From: Colias croceus
Lineage: Eukaryota > Arthropoda > Insecta > Lepidoptera > Pieridae
DNA: 64,000 nucleotides
Assembly: GCF_905220415.1 (NCBI RefSeq)
Contig: NC_059567.1
Coordinates: 1,860,001 to 1,924,000, forward strand
Reading direction: 5' to 3'
This document shows, in pieces, positions 22,251-32,593 of this stretch (its first letter is position 1; every line of letters begins with the position of its first letter). Both the position numbers and the translations under genes were made by a program. The notes below the pieces were generated by a model. That model was not told where the DNA came from, searched no databases, and saw nothing but the letters and a program-made list of their open reading frames with translations.

Positions 22251-22409
22251 ATTAAATAATTTACTGCTGGTAGGTGTAATTAATCAGAATTCCATAGAAT
22301 TAGGTTGAAATATAGCTTTTAAATAATTTTAAACACAAAAGAATAATCAGATCGAAATTTGTAACTGTTGCCTTTTTCACGCCTACCCTCGAAAAAAAAA
22401 AAAAAAAAG

Positions 22410-23922
22410 TACTTATTGGCCGAAGGTCCTTCAGGACTTGTGGATTATTGATTTTCGGTACAGGACGAACGAGAGCACTTTTCCACAAACCAGGGAAGAT
22501 GCCAGTGTTTAGAGATTCATTAATAATATGCGTTAGTATCGGTAAGGTAGAAGGTAAAGTGGATTTAAACATGTCTAAAGATATGTCATCAATTCCAATA
22601 GCTTGTGACTTTAGTTCCTTTAAAGTGCTCAACACCAATGACTCATTTACGTTCGTAAAATTGAAAATAGCATCACTGTGTCGATTAAATTCATAATATG
22701 TTAATATGGAAAGATGTAATTGGGCTTTACCAGGGACATTTAGAAAGTGGCTATTTAATATATTGGGATTATTGAGATGAGAAGGTAACAATGAATCCTT
22801 TTTAGAATTGATGGTAACATTGTCTTTTATGTGTTTCCACATGATCTTAGGTTTGTTTGAATTAGAATTAATGTATGAATTAAAGTAAACCTGTTTTTCA
22901 CGATTTAAAGCTAAGCTGGTGAAATTTTTTAAATCCTTGTAATAATGTTTGTGTGCATCCTCCTTAGTGAGACGCGCTCTAATTCTAGCCTCATCGCGTA
23001 ATTGGAACATTTTTTTAATGTTCTGTGTAATCCAGGGCGGCCGTTTCGTCTTGACGAAAATCCTTTTCTTAGGTGCAAATATATCATAAAGAGATATGAT
23101 ATATGAAGTCAGCATGTTAACCATTTCATCCACGTTATGAAAAGAGAACAGAAATGACCAATCGATATTATTCAGAGACTGATTAAAGTTATCTATATTA
23201 ATGTTCGCTATAGGCCTGAAAGTGATAAATTTAGGTTTAGCTTTTTTCTTATAAATATTGAGTGTGCAGGAAACAAAAGCATGGCTGCTGAGTTCCTCTA
23301 TGTGGTCTACCGCTAAATTACTCACTGGAACATTTGTGCATATTACCTCTAATAAAGTTTGGTTGAACCGTGTAAAATGTGTCGGCTGTGATACTTGTTG
23401 CGTTAAATTGACACTTTGAAGAAAATTTTTTAGTTTAATACAGTTTATATGGTCGTCGTCCAAGAGATTGATATTAAAATCCCCTACGAGAATAAGGCTG
23501 TCACACCACACAAAAGAACCAATAGAATCAGTAAGCGCATCTAGGAACAAATTAATATCCAGCCAGGGAGGGCGGTAAGCAGTACCGACCACGATGTTCT
23601 CGCCACCTAAGTTAATCTTAAGCCACATCTGTTCCACGCCATGCGCTAGCGGATGTGGTGTAACTCTCACCGACGTACCAATTTTAATATAAAAACCAAC
23701 TCCCCCACCTCGAGAACGGAGAGTGAGCGGCCGAGGAACGTGGCGTAACCTGTAGCCCGGCACAACCGGAGCGCGCCCCTCCTCGCCATCCCTCAGCCAA
23801 GTCTCGTTGATAGCCATCACATCTACTTTATGGCGCTCCATTGCCACCAGAAACTCATCATGCCTCGTACCCAAAGAACCAGGATTCAGAAGACCAACTT
23901 TAAATTTATTTTTGTTGTTCAT
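22410..23922 (-). pseudogene. LINE-A2 ORF2, N-terminal part (endonuclease), cut by LINE-B
   Basis: Begins at the ATG ending at 23922 with the same first residues as the other two copies. It covers the endonuclease and linker to RPIS, about residue 504. Reading past the junction gives a run of phenylalanines from the T-tract of LINE-B and then an unrelated tail. It differs from LINE-A1 by a few residues (LLEVICTN, SLVLSTLK). The rest of the protein is at 8899-10246. Confidence 0.9.
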
Positions 23923-24659
23923 TGTTATTGCAAATGTATAAATATAAGAAACGCAAATAAATTAAATATAATCTATTATAATAAAACTTTAAAACGTATA
24001 CACAAACTATAATACTAGAAGAGACAAGTAGAAGCATTAAAGAAGACATTATTAAGATATTTAATGAATTAAATATAAAAATAAAATGTAAAATACAAGG
24101 GACATAGTCTTTTAAACTCGAGAAACAATTGACACACCTCAATAAATCCGACTGCGTGGAGAATAAAATTATATAAATCGCATAGCAAAAAGACATCTAG
24201 ATTTACATATTATTATAACAAATTTTGCGAAATTAAAAACAAATTGTCCCATAATCTTTTGAAAGTGAGTATTTAAGCGAAGCGGTATTTCGATCTCAAA
24301 ATTAACTTTATGATGCTCCCTATACTCCCCTTTTTTACAATAATTTAATTCTAATATTAAAAGATAACATTTATTAAATAATATTGAGAAACTAAATCTA
24401 TACATTGAACATAACACTAAACATTTAATATTTTTCATACAATGAGTGTTTAAAAATACAACTAGCCAATAGATGTTTAAATTGAACAATGGGAAAGTTT
24501 GGTAATAACACGTATAATATATTTTTGTAAGAAGAAATTCACGATATAATATTACGTATGTTAAATAAGGATGTATTAAAACATGGCTGGCCGTTACATG
24601 AATCATTAACGTAATAATCTTACAGCGTTTGTACGATTTACATCTAACGCTATGTATAA
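23923..24659 (-). other. 5' region of LINE-A2, first part
   Basis: Third copy of the AT-rich LINE-A upstream region. It is interrupted after TATGTATAA by Helitron H1 and resumes at 28034. Confidence 0.6.
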
Positions 24660-25438
24660 TCTATACATATAATAAAATCGTAGGAAAGTCAAAACTGTAC
24701 ATTGAATATTTTTTTAAAAGAATACATAATCCATGATCTATAATCGATATAGAAGCCAAAAACATAGTTTTTAGAATTTTTGTCTGTTTGTCTGTTTGTC
24801 GGTTTGTCTGTTTGTCTGTTTGTCTGTATATTTGTCCGAGCTAATCTCGAAAAGTACCGCATAGATTGACTTCAAATTTTGCATGAATATTACTAACAGG
24901 TCGGGTGAGGCTTTTATATACACATTATCATGCTATCACCTCCGGGGGAGGAGCTGTGAACCTTTATTTTTCTAACGTATTCCGTGTATTACACAGCGTA
25001 CAATCTAAAGACTCATGTTTAAATGTTGTTTTTGGGTAAGCCACGCTATTATCTAGCTTTACACTATAAAAACTACGTCATTTACGTAATTTTGGCAGAG
25101 AAACAGTTTAATGAATCTTAGTAGTATAAAGACAAATTTGAAACAGCGCCATCTATGAGACTTCATTAAAATCAAATCAATTTACATGTTTAACGCTTCT
25201 TGCAAATTTATAATTAAAATTAAATAATTTGATGTTGGTGGGGTTTTTAATTGTACTTATTTATTTAACTTTTTAACCCATGTCTTCCCAGAGTCCACTT
25301 CAGGTGCTTATATTTTATGTGAATAAACTAAATAAAATTTTACAAGTGAGGGTAGATGTTTATTATTTGATGTCAAACAAGACACTATTAACAGTTAATT
25401 GTGACATTTTAAAAATCCTTCTTGCGTTCCCACAAAAG

Positions 25439-25836
25439 GTAAGTTGTAGCTTTTATATTTATTCTTTATTAATTAATTATATAGTTAGACTCATGTTTTT
25501 AATTAGAATTGAAGTTACGACAAAATAAGAAAATGATGAAATTTTATTTTTATGTATAACTTTTACAAGACTATATTAAACGCCCAAAGAAGGTCACTTT
25601 AGTTCTTGGTAGAATTTTATTTGTTAGTAGCTTTTTAATAAAATTAGGTTAAGTAATCTTTTCATTTTTTTTTATTTACAGATTCAATATTCATAAAAAT
25701 TAACGATTTGCGTGAGGATGTAGTAGAAATAAGTATCCTGGCGCGTGGTCAATTGTTGCCTAAAGTTAATTTCCAACGTATGGTACAATCATTGGAAGAA
25801 TCTTGGGTAATTTTAGAGGATATTTTTCGGGAATGA
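25439..25836 (+). pseudogene. Captured exon fragment with intron in H1
   Basis: GCGTTCCCACAAAAG is followed by GTAAGT (donor 25439). A pyrimidine-rich tract ends in TTTACAG (25681). The segment after the acceptor has one frame open for about 50 codons, containing FQRMVQSLEESW and VILEDIFRE, then TGA at 25834-25836. It is in sense orientation with the Helitron. Splice-site layout and frame suggest host-gene capture; the parent protein is not recognised. The intron of 243 bp is within insect range. Confidence 0.5.
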
Positions 25837-26129
25837 GAAAAGGGGCAGCCAACCACGTATCAGCGTGCGTGCGTGAGAATCTACCTACGTTTTAGTACCA
25901 AAAAAAATGTTATTTTGAAACGTAAATATTGCACTCACAACTACTGTACAAGTATGATTTTTAATCGTGCTTTACTGTCATCTGATTGTTTTATTATCGT
26001 TATGGCTATCGCGGTACAGATCGTACTGGGATCAGAGTACATATTATTTATCAATTGGTGTGGTAATATACGTACCACACCAAGTAAAATATTTACAATC
26101 ATACCAAATGGATTAACACGGTATGTACA

Positions 26130-26180
26130 TAAGGCGGTCTTATCGCTTACTAGCGATCTCTTCCAGACTGCCCAAGGTAA
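26130..26180 (-). repeat. Fragment of a LINE 3' UTR inside H1
   Basis: The block GGCGGTCTTATCGC...AGCGATCTCTTCCAG resembles the LINE-B 3' UTR at 10333-10365 (GGCGGCCTTATCGC...AGCGATCTCTACCAG). It is therefore a remnant of a LINE tail that became part of the Helitron. Confidence 0.55.
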
Positions 26181-26939
26181 GAGATAAAGAATTATACTCA
26201 TGATCCAGCAATTTTCAACCGAAAAAGAAGTTTTTCTGTAATTGGTAGTTGTTTCATTTATTTATTTTAAATACCTAATTTTACTTTTATATTTGCCCAT
26301 TTGCATTACATTCAGCTTCCATAAAACTTATAAAAATTTTATGTTTATTTCTGTCTAATATAAATACTCTTTTTTAGATATAAATAACAAAAACAACTTT
26401 TTTATTAAAATTTAGTACCTTGGGAAGATATTATCTATGTGTTAATAGAACAATACATAAAGGAAATTATGTTACGATTTTATACAATGAAAATATGTAA
26501 AAAAATATTAGCAGGTGTAATTATTAAATTGATCCCGAACCCAAAACTGTAGTTAATTTTTTTTGTCATTTAGTGTTTAATTCATGTCAATTGGTTCATT
26601 AATAAAAAAAATTATGATCATTTAAATAATCACGGCGAACATTTGCTAAGGCATTCATGTACAAGGTGTAATCGTTCAGTGTGCACAGGCGATTTTTTTT
26701 TGTAAGTATTACAGATAACAAAAAACTTTAAACTGATATCGAAAGTACTTAACCTAATAATGGCCGTAATCATTTTTTTTAAATAAATCGAGAAATATCA
26801 AAAAAAAAAATATCTTTAAACCCTCCCATACATTAAGTACATAATATGAAATATGAATATCCCATATACATTTAATATGAAAGATTTTAGCTTTCTTTTT
26901 CTTTTTTTGGTTGTCTGCTTTAATTACTTCGCAAATTTG

Positions 26940-27880
26940 AAGTGGCATTTTCCACGCTTTTTCCGGACATTTTCACGCATTTTCCGGATATTTTCCAGGC
27001 ATTTTCCACGCCTTTTCCGGACCATTTCACGCATTTTCCGGATATTTTCCAGATATTTTCCAGGCATTTCCCAGGCATTTTCCTGACATTTCCCTGACAT
27101 TTTCCGGAGATTATCCAGGCATTTTCCACGCTTTTCCGGACATTTTCACGCGTTTTCCAGATATTTTCCGGGAATTTTCTGGGTAATTCCCAGGAAATTT
27201 CCGGGGATTTTCCATGCATTTTCCACGCTTTTTCCGGATATTTTCCAGATATTTCCCAGGCATTTTCCAGGCATTTCCCAAGCATTTTCCGGACATTCCC
27301 TGACATTTTTCCGGGGATTTCTAGGCATTTTCCACGTTTTTTCCGGACATTTTCACGCATTTTCCGGATATTTTCTAGATATTTTCCAGGCATTTTCTGA
27401 ACATTTCCCTGACATTTCCCTGACATTTTACGGAGATTTTCCAGGCATTTTCCACGCTTTTTCCGGACATTTTCACGCATTTTCCGGGGATTTTCCAGGC
27501 ATTTTCCAGACATTTTCCGGGAATTTTCCAGGCATTTTCCACGCCTTTTCCGGACATTTTCACGCATTTTTTGAATATTTTCCGGGCATTTTCTGGGCAT
27601 CTCTCAGGCATTTTCCGGGGATTTTCCAAGCATTTTCCACGCTTTTTCCTGATATTTTCCAGACATTTCCCTGGCATTTTCCGGCGATTTTTCAGGCATT
27701 TTCCGGCGATTTTTCAGGCATTTTCCACGCTTTTCCCGAACATTTTCACGCATTTTCACGCATTTTCCGGATATTTTCCGGGTATTTCCCGGACATTTTC
27801 ACACATTTTCCGGGGGATTTTCCAGATATTTTACAGGCATTTTCTGGATATCCCCGGAAAATGCCCCGGATTTCCGGAAA
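26940..27880. repeat. 15-bp-based minisatellite in H1
   Basis: About 940 bp of variants of CATTTTCCAGG, CATTTTCCACGC and TTTTTCCGGA, with a basic step near 15 bp. Because the step is a multiple of three, several frames stay open on both strands. The longest (226 codons, minus, 26920-27600) is a lysine-arginine-asparagine-rich repeat such as GKCLEN and RKMREN. The start and stop lie at the array edges, so it is probably not a gene. Confidence 0.9.
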
Positions 27881-28033
27881 GTACGTAAGTTTTTTAGCTT
27901 AGATTAGTAATAAATTCTATTAACAATTCTATGAATTGTTTATGGTAGTACGTGTTTACTAAATAATTGTATGTAAAGTAGTAACTACTATGCAGTCGCT
28001 ATTCCACGCGGACGAAGTCGCGGGCACAGCTAG

Positions 28034-28092
28034 TAATAACATAATGAAATATTACAAAAAGAACGCGTACAAGTGATAACTGCGTTAAAAAC
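28034..28092. other. 5' region of LINE-A2, remainder after H1
   Basis: Continues the array sequence from TAATAACATAATG to the third inverted-repeat element, as at 2169-2227. Confidence 0.8.
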
Positions 28093-28341
28093 AACCGACT
28101 TCAAACTTGCACTTGCAAAATTTACAAATACCTACAGACAAAAATGCTCATAAAATAAAAACTACTGGGCCTATCCGAATAAAATTTTTATGGGACCAAT
28201 TCGACACCATCCCGCATCGAACAAAAAAAGAATCACGTAAATCGGTTCAGAAACCTCGGAGTAATCGGTGTACATACATAAAAAAAAAAAAAATATATAC
28301 CGGCCGAATTGATAACCTCCTCCTTTTTTTTGAAGTCGGTT
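28093..28341. mobile_element. Short inverted-terminal-repeat element, copy 3, right edge of the array
   Basis: 249 bp. Its left flank is the same as in copies 1 and 2. Its right flank is different from the first base after GTCGGTTA, so the tandem array ends exactly at the edge of this element. Confidence 0.75.
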
Positions 28342-29385
28342 AAAAATACAGCTATATGCAAACCACAGAAACAAACAAACTGAAATCATGAATAGCGATG
28401 GATAGGTAATTACTTTTAAAATACAGATATTGAGTATCAGTAAGCCCGAACCTAGCTTTGACCAAAAACCTCATTTATATCGCCTTCGGATTCCATCGGA
28501 TTAGCACATAGTATAGGTTTTATCCCGGAAATCCCACGGGAATGGGAACTATGCGGGTTTTCCTTTGAAAATGTGGGCGAAGACGCGGGCAAAAAGCTAG
28601 TATTGTATATATTGGGATATTCAAGGTCAAGGTCTAGGTCAGATGCAATCAATTTTATCTCATCGATTTTAGATTGAAGTAGGTATAATTTTTCAATATG
28701 GTGCTGCTCAATCCATATTGAGGATGACGAACAATAAATTGCACTTTCAAGCATACATAGTCTTAAAAGAACCATATTTACTATTGGGTAGCAAATAATA
28801 GATTTTAATTTTTACTTAATTAGGGTTATTATAATTAATAATTAAAAGGTGTTAAAATTATATTTGCAATGATGTGTCATGTGATGTGGTATACATGTCA
28901 CTTACAAGCATACACAGTCCGATTCCTTATTAGTTTGGGTGATAGGTACAATAATACCCTTCGATTTTATTTAATAAGATTATACTGTAGTTAAATATTG
29001 GAAGCAGGATGGTGTCAGGTGTCAGAAATAATACAAAAAATAAATTTATAAGACATTTATTTCTTTACACAAATAGATATGTACAAATACTTATGAGCAT
29101 TAACATAATTAAAAACTACAGGTGTGTTTGAGCTTTAAATCTGTAATAAGTCTCATTTCAATAGAAAAAGTGCACAATGCATGTCATTTACAAGAATGCA
29201 TTATGTTCGATGTCCTAAACCCGGGTTTTACCCGCATTGCTCCGCTCCTGTTAGCGCGATCATAATTATATAGCCTTCCTCGATAAACGCGATAATTCTA
29301 ACACCGAAATAATTTTTCAAATCGGACCAGTAGTTCCTGAGATTAGCGCGTTCAAACAAACAAACTCTTCAGCTTTATAATCTGA
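28342..29385. other. Repeat debris between LINE-A array and Helitron train
   Basis: No gene. A plus-strand Helitron 3' end (GACGCGGGCAAAAAGCTAG) finishes at 28600, and a TCAAGGTCA pair with an imperfect third lies at 28621-28641. An older minus-strand Helitron occupies about 29220-29385; its 5' end TCAGATTATAAAGCTG directly abuts unit A. The stretch 29150-29215 resembles 49917-50000 on the other side of the train. Confidence 0.55.
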
Positions 29386-30303
29386 CTAGCTGGTGCGTTG
29401 TGCGCGGGCTGCAAGCAGCCCGCGAGTCCCTTTTGCCCCTGGGTTGAAGCAATAGGGCAGTCATTAGAAAATGTGTTAGAATTCCCAGTCCATTTGTAAT
29501 TTTCTGCTAACAGTGATTCCACAGTCAATCGGAAGTGCTTATAAATTACCAATTCAAATATTTTCTATTCTGGAATGCCGTCGACCTTCGAGGGCGCGTG
29601 GTGCGCGGGCTGCAAGCAGCCCGTGAGCCCCTTTTGCCCCTGGGTTGAAGCAATAGGGCAGTCATTAGAAAATGTGTTAGAATTCCCAGTCCATTTGTAA
29701 TTTTCTGCTAACAGCGATTCCACAGTCAGTCGGTAATGCTTATAAATTCCCCATTCAAGTATTTTCGACTCCGGGAGGCTGTCCACCTTCGAGGGAGCGT
29801 AGTGCGCGGGCTGCAAGCAGCCCGCGAAACATCCCAGGACAGAAATCTTCAGTCATTTGAAAATGCATTAAAATTCCCCGTCAATTTGCTATTATCTGCA
29901 AACAGCGATTCCACAGTCAATCGGAAGTGCTTATAAATTCCCCATTCAAATATTTTCTATTCCGGGGGGCTGTCCACCTTCGAGGGTGCGTGGTGCGCGA
30001 GCTGCAAGCAGCTCGCGGCTCATCCCAGGGCAGAAATCTTCAGTCATTTGAAAATGCATTCGAATTTCCTTTCCATTTGTAACATCTCCTAACAGCGATT
30101 CTACAGTCAGTCGGTAATGCTTATAAATTCCCCATTCAAATATTTTCTATTCCGGGGGGCTGTCCACCTTCGAGGTTGCGTGGTGCGCGAGCTGCAAGCA
30201 GCTCGCGGCTCATCCCAGGGCAGAAATCTTCAGTCATTTGAAAATGCATTCGAATTTCCTTTCCATTTGTAACATCTGCTAACAGCGATTCTACAGTCAG
30301 TCG
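29386..30303. repeat. 190-201 bp hairpin monomers, unit A (five)
   Basis: Hairpins start at 29403, 29604, 29805, 29996 and 30186. The first three have stem GCGGGCTGC/GCAGCCCGC, the last two GCGAGCTGC/GCAGCTCGC, so the fourth base pair changed on both sides together. Confidence 0.85.
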
Positions 30304-30397
30304 AAACTGCTTATAAATTACTTATTCAAATGTTGTTAAATTTTTGAAACGTCTTATCGATAGCGGGCAGTGACTTTTCATAATAAACTGTTCAAGA

Positions 30398-31100
30398 GTT
30401 AACCTAACACGCTCGTCGCTTCGCTCCTCGCTACCTATTTGAATATTTAGGCCGGCCGCTGCCGCGACTCGCTCGCTCCGCTCGCTTGGCTCGTGCGATA
30501 GGTAGTTCAAAAGTTAACCTAACACGCTCGTCGCTTCGCTCCTCGCTACCTATTTGAATATTTAGGCCGGCCGCTGCCGCGACTCGCTCGCTTCGCTCGC
30601 TTGGCTCGTGTGGTAGTTCAAAAGTTAACCTTATACGCTCGTCGCTTCGCTCCTCGCTACCTAAACTGCTTATAAATTACTTATTCAAATATTGGTAAAA
30701 TTTTTGAAACGTCTTATCGATAGCGGGCAGTGACTTTTCATAATAAACTGTTCAAGAGTTAACCTAACACGCTCGTCGCTTCGCTCCTCGCTACCTATTT
30801 GAATATTTAGGCCGGCCGCTGCCGCGACTCGCTCGCTTCACTCGCTTGGCTCGTGCGGTAGGTAGTTCAAAAGTTAACCTAACACGCTCGTCGCTTCGCT
30901 CCTCGCTACCTATTTGAATATTTAGGCCGGCCGTTGACGCGACTCGCTCGCTTCGCTCGCTTGGCTCGTGCGGTAAGTAGTTCAAAAGTTAACCTAACAC
31001 GCTCGTCGCTTCGCTCCTCGCTACCTATTTGAATATTTACGCTGGCCGCTGCCTTGACTCGCTCGCTTCGCTCGCTTGGCTCGTGCGGTAGTTCAAAAGT
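30398..31100. repeat. 115-bp GC-rich monomers, unit A
   Basis: Two blocks (30398-30661 and 30758-31100) separated by a repeat of the 95-bp link AAACTGCTTATAAATTACTT. Each monomer carries GTTAACCTAACACGCTCG and GGCCGGCCGCTG. The last monomer changes to GCTGGCCGCTG and then runs into a degenerate hairpin monomer at 31105-31190. Confidence 0.85.
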
Positions 31101-31278
31101 TAATAAATATTTTCTACTCCGGGAGGTTGTCGACCTTCGAGGTTGCGCGGTGCGCGGGCAGCAAGCAGCCCGCGGTGCCGTCTTTTTCTGTTGCTATTCA
31201 ATTACCTTTCCTACTATGGAAATTTCCATACAAAATTTTCGAAAAAAAAAATTTCGCTTTTTAACAAAAAAATTTATA

Positions 31279-32540
31279 TGCCTGGAAGCGGACCAAGTTT
31301 TGAAGTATTTTTTACTTCGGCGACCCCGACCTACCTGTCACCGATTCAGAGAACCGTTGAATTTCGTTATGTATGGAAAATGGAAACCAGGGGTCGGAGT
31401 GAGATTCTGAGTATGCAGTTTTGTAAATCTGGCCGATTAGAGCACAGAAGTCAATTTTCAAACCGATCGTCAAGTAACCGGCGCCACCATCTTGCCTCGA
31501 AAAATCAGCCATTTTTGAAAAAAAAAATTACGTCCAATTTGAAATTTCTCGATTGCCCTGGTAGCACCCCATCTTCTTGATCATTTTTTAGTTCTACACC
31601 CCCCGGCTATCTGGCGCCGTTTCGGAGAGCTGTCGAATTTTGCGTTGTATGAAACTTGGAAACCAGCGATGGAAACTCGATTATGAGTATGCCACCTTAA
31701 TGTGCGGCTCGATTGAAGCCGCTGTGCCAAGTTTCAGCGTGATCGGCCCAGCGATGGCCGTTTTAGAATTTGTATGGCGGCGGCCATTTTTTCCGCCATT
31801 TTGAATTTTTTTCACTATCTGTGGTAATTGCTCGAGGTCTACTACAAGTTTAGTTTGAGCACCCCAGATGTAGCTGCTACCGTTTGCGCGGGCCGTTGAC
31901 AGTCTTCGAGAGATGAGGGAAAGTTTAAGATTTCGGATTTTTCTGGATATCCTGGGAGCTGGGCGAGTACGAATGCGTCATTGGTGTATTTCTCCATTGC
32001 ACCACCTCGTCTAAATTTACGTTTTTATGTTTGCGCCAAAAATGGAAAAATTCCAAAATCGAGCGACCCACTATGGCTCCCTGGTAGCGTCCCAGGGTGG
32101 TGATCATTTTTAGTTCCGGCACCCCCCACCCAACTCGCACCGTTTCCGCGGGCCGTTGGATTTTGCGTTGTATGAAAGTTGGAAACTGGGGCCCGGAGCC
32201 ACTCAAACGGGGCACCGATCGATTCGCCGGCTCGAACAGAGCACGTGTGCCAAATTTGAGACGTAAGGATTCATAAACGGCGATTTTAGCAAAGTACGGC
32301 GGCCATCTTGTTTTCGCGAAAATCCCCATTTTTCCACCACCCCTGGTAATCGCCACCAGTTCCGAGCATTTTTTGTTCAGACACCCCCCCTCCAGGTATC
32401 ACCGTTTTTGCGCACCTCCAGGGGTCCACTCTCTTGTCCAGGGTGTTGGAGATGTCAATATTTTTCCGGTGGTCACTCGGCGCACCTCTACACGATCACG
32501 TCGAAATCCCCCCAACTTTCCGCGTAGTTTCCGAGAAACC
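31279..32540. repeat. Degenerate ~260 bp modules, unit A (five)
   Basis: Each module opens with a (C)TGGTA or CTGGAAGCGG motif, then ACACCCCCC, CCGTTTC and GTTGTATGAAA, and closes with GGCGGCCATCTT or GGCCATTTTT. Similarity between modules in one unit is far lower than between the same module in different units. A minus frame over 31925-32356 (143 codons) is a shorter version of that in unit B. Confidence 0.75.
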
Positions 32541-32593
32541 CGATGTCAGTGAGTGGTAGTGTAGCTTTATAGTATATAAATAATAAATAATAA

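Larger units (their letters stand above)
10247..22409 (-). mobile_element. LINE-B insertion (with nested Helitron H2)
   Basis: A 12,163-bp insertion in LINE-A2, flanked by the 8-bp direct repeat TACTTATT (10239-10246 and 22410-22417). LINE-A1 has a single copy at 5081-5088, an empty site inside this window. On the minus strand the element starts with a run of about 18 T followed by CGAGGGTAGGCG, carries ORF1 and ORF2, and ends in GCAATAAAGTATAATAAAT and further TAAA repeats. Without H2 it is about 5.0 kb, the length expected for a complete CR1/jockey-type LINE. Confidence 0.88.
24660..28033 (+). mobile_element. Non-autonomous Helitron H1, 3374 bp, ends proven by empty sites
   Basis: Starts TCTATACATATAATAAAATC after A (24659) and ends ..GCGGGCACAGCTAG before T (28034). 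The uninterrupted sequence TATGTATAA|TAATAAC is present at 2168|2169 and 7330|7331, so the ends are exact and no target bases were duplicated. Contents in order: a (GTTTGTCT)n microsatellite (24776-24833), a captured exon-intron-exon segment, an 11-bp hairpin (26055-26065/26073-26083), a fragment of a LINE 3' UTR (26130-26180), and a ~940-bp minisatellite. The bulged 3' hairpin is CGC(G)GAC/GTCGCG. No Rep/helicase frame. H1' at 46528-49901 has the same length. Confidence 0.93.
29386..32593 (-). mobile_element. Helitron unit A of the head-to-tail train
   Basis: The minus-strand 3' end is at 29386: CTAG, 13 bases from the stem CGCGGGCTGC/GCAGCCCGCG (29403-29424), with T on the outside. The minus-strand 5' part contains TATAAAGCTACACTACC (32560-32576). 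Inside, from left to right: five 190-201 bp monomers, two blocks of 115 bp monomers, and five ~260 bp modules. Unit B starts at once at 32594. No transposition protein is encoded. Confidence 0.8.

Noticed and set aside
25873..26187. 104-codon frame in H1 as a Helitron protein
   Set aside because: It runs through a LINE 3' UTR fragment and a hairpin, has no Rep or helicase motif, and overlaps an antisense frame of similar length.
26920..27600. 226-codon basic protein in H1
   Set aside because: It is the readout of a 15-bp minisatellite. A period divisible by three leaves several frames open on both strands.
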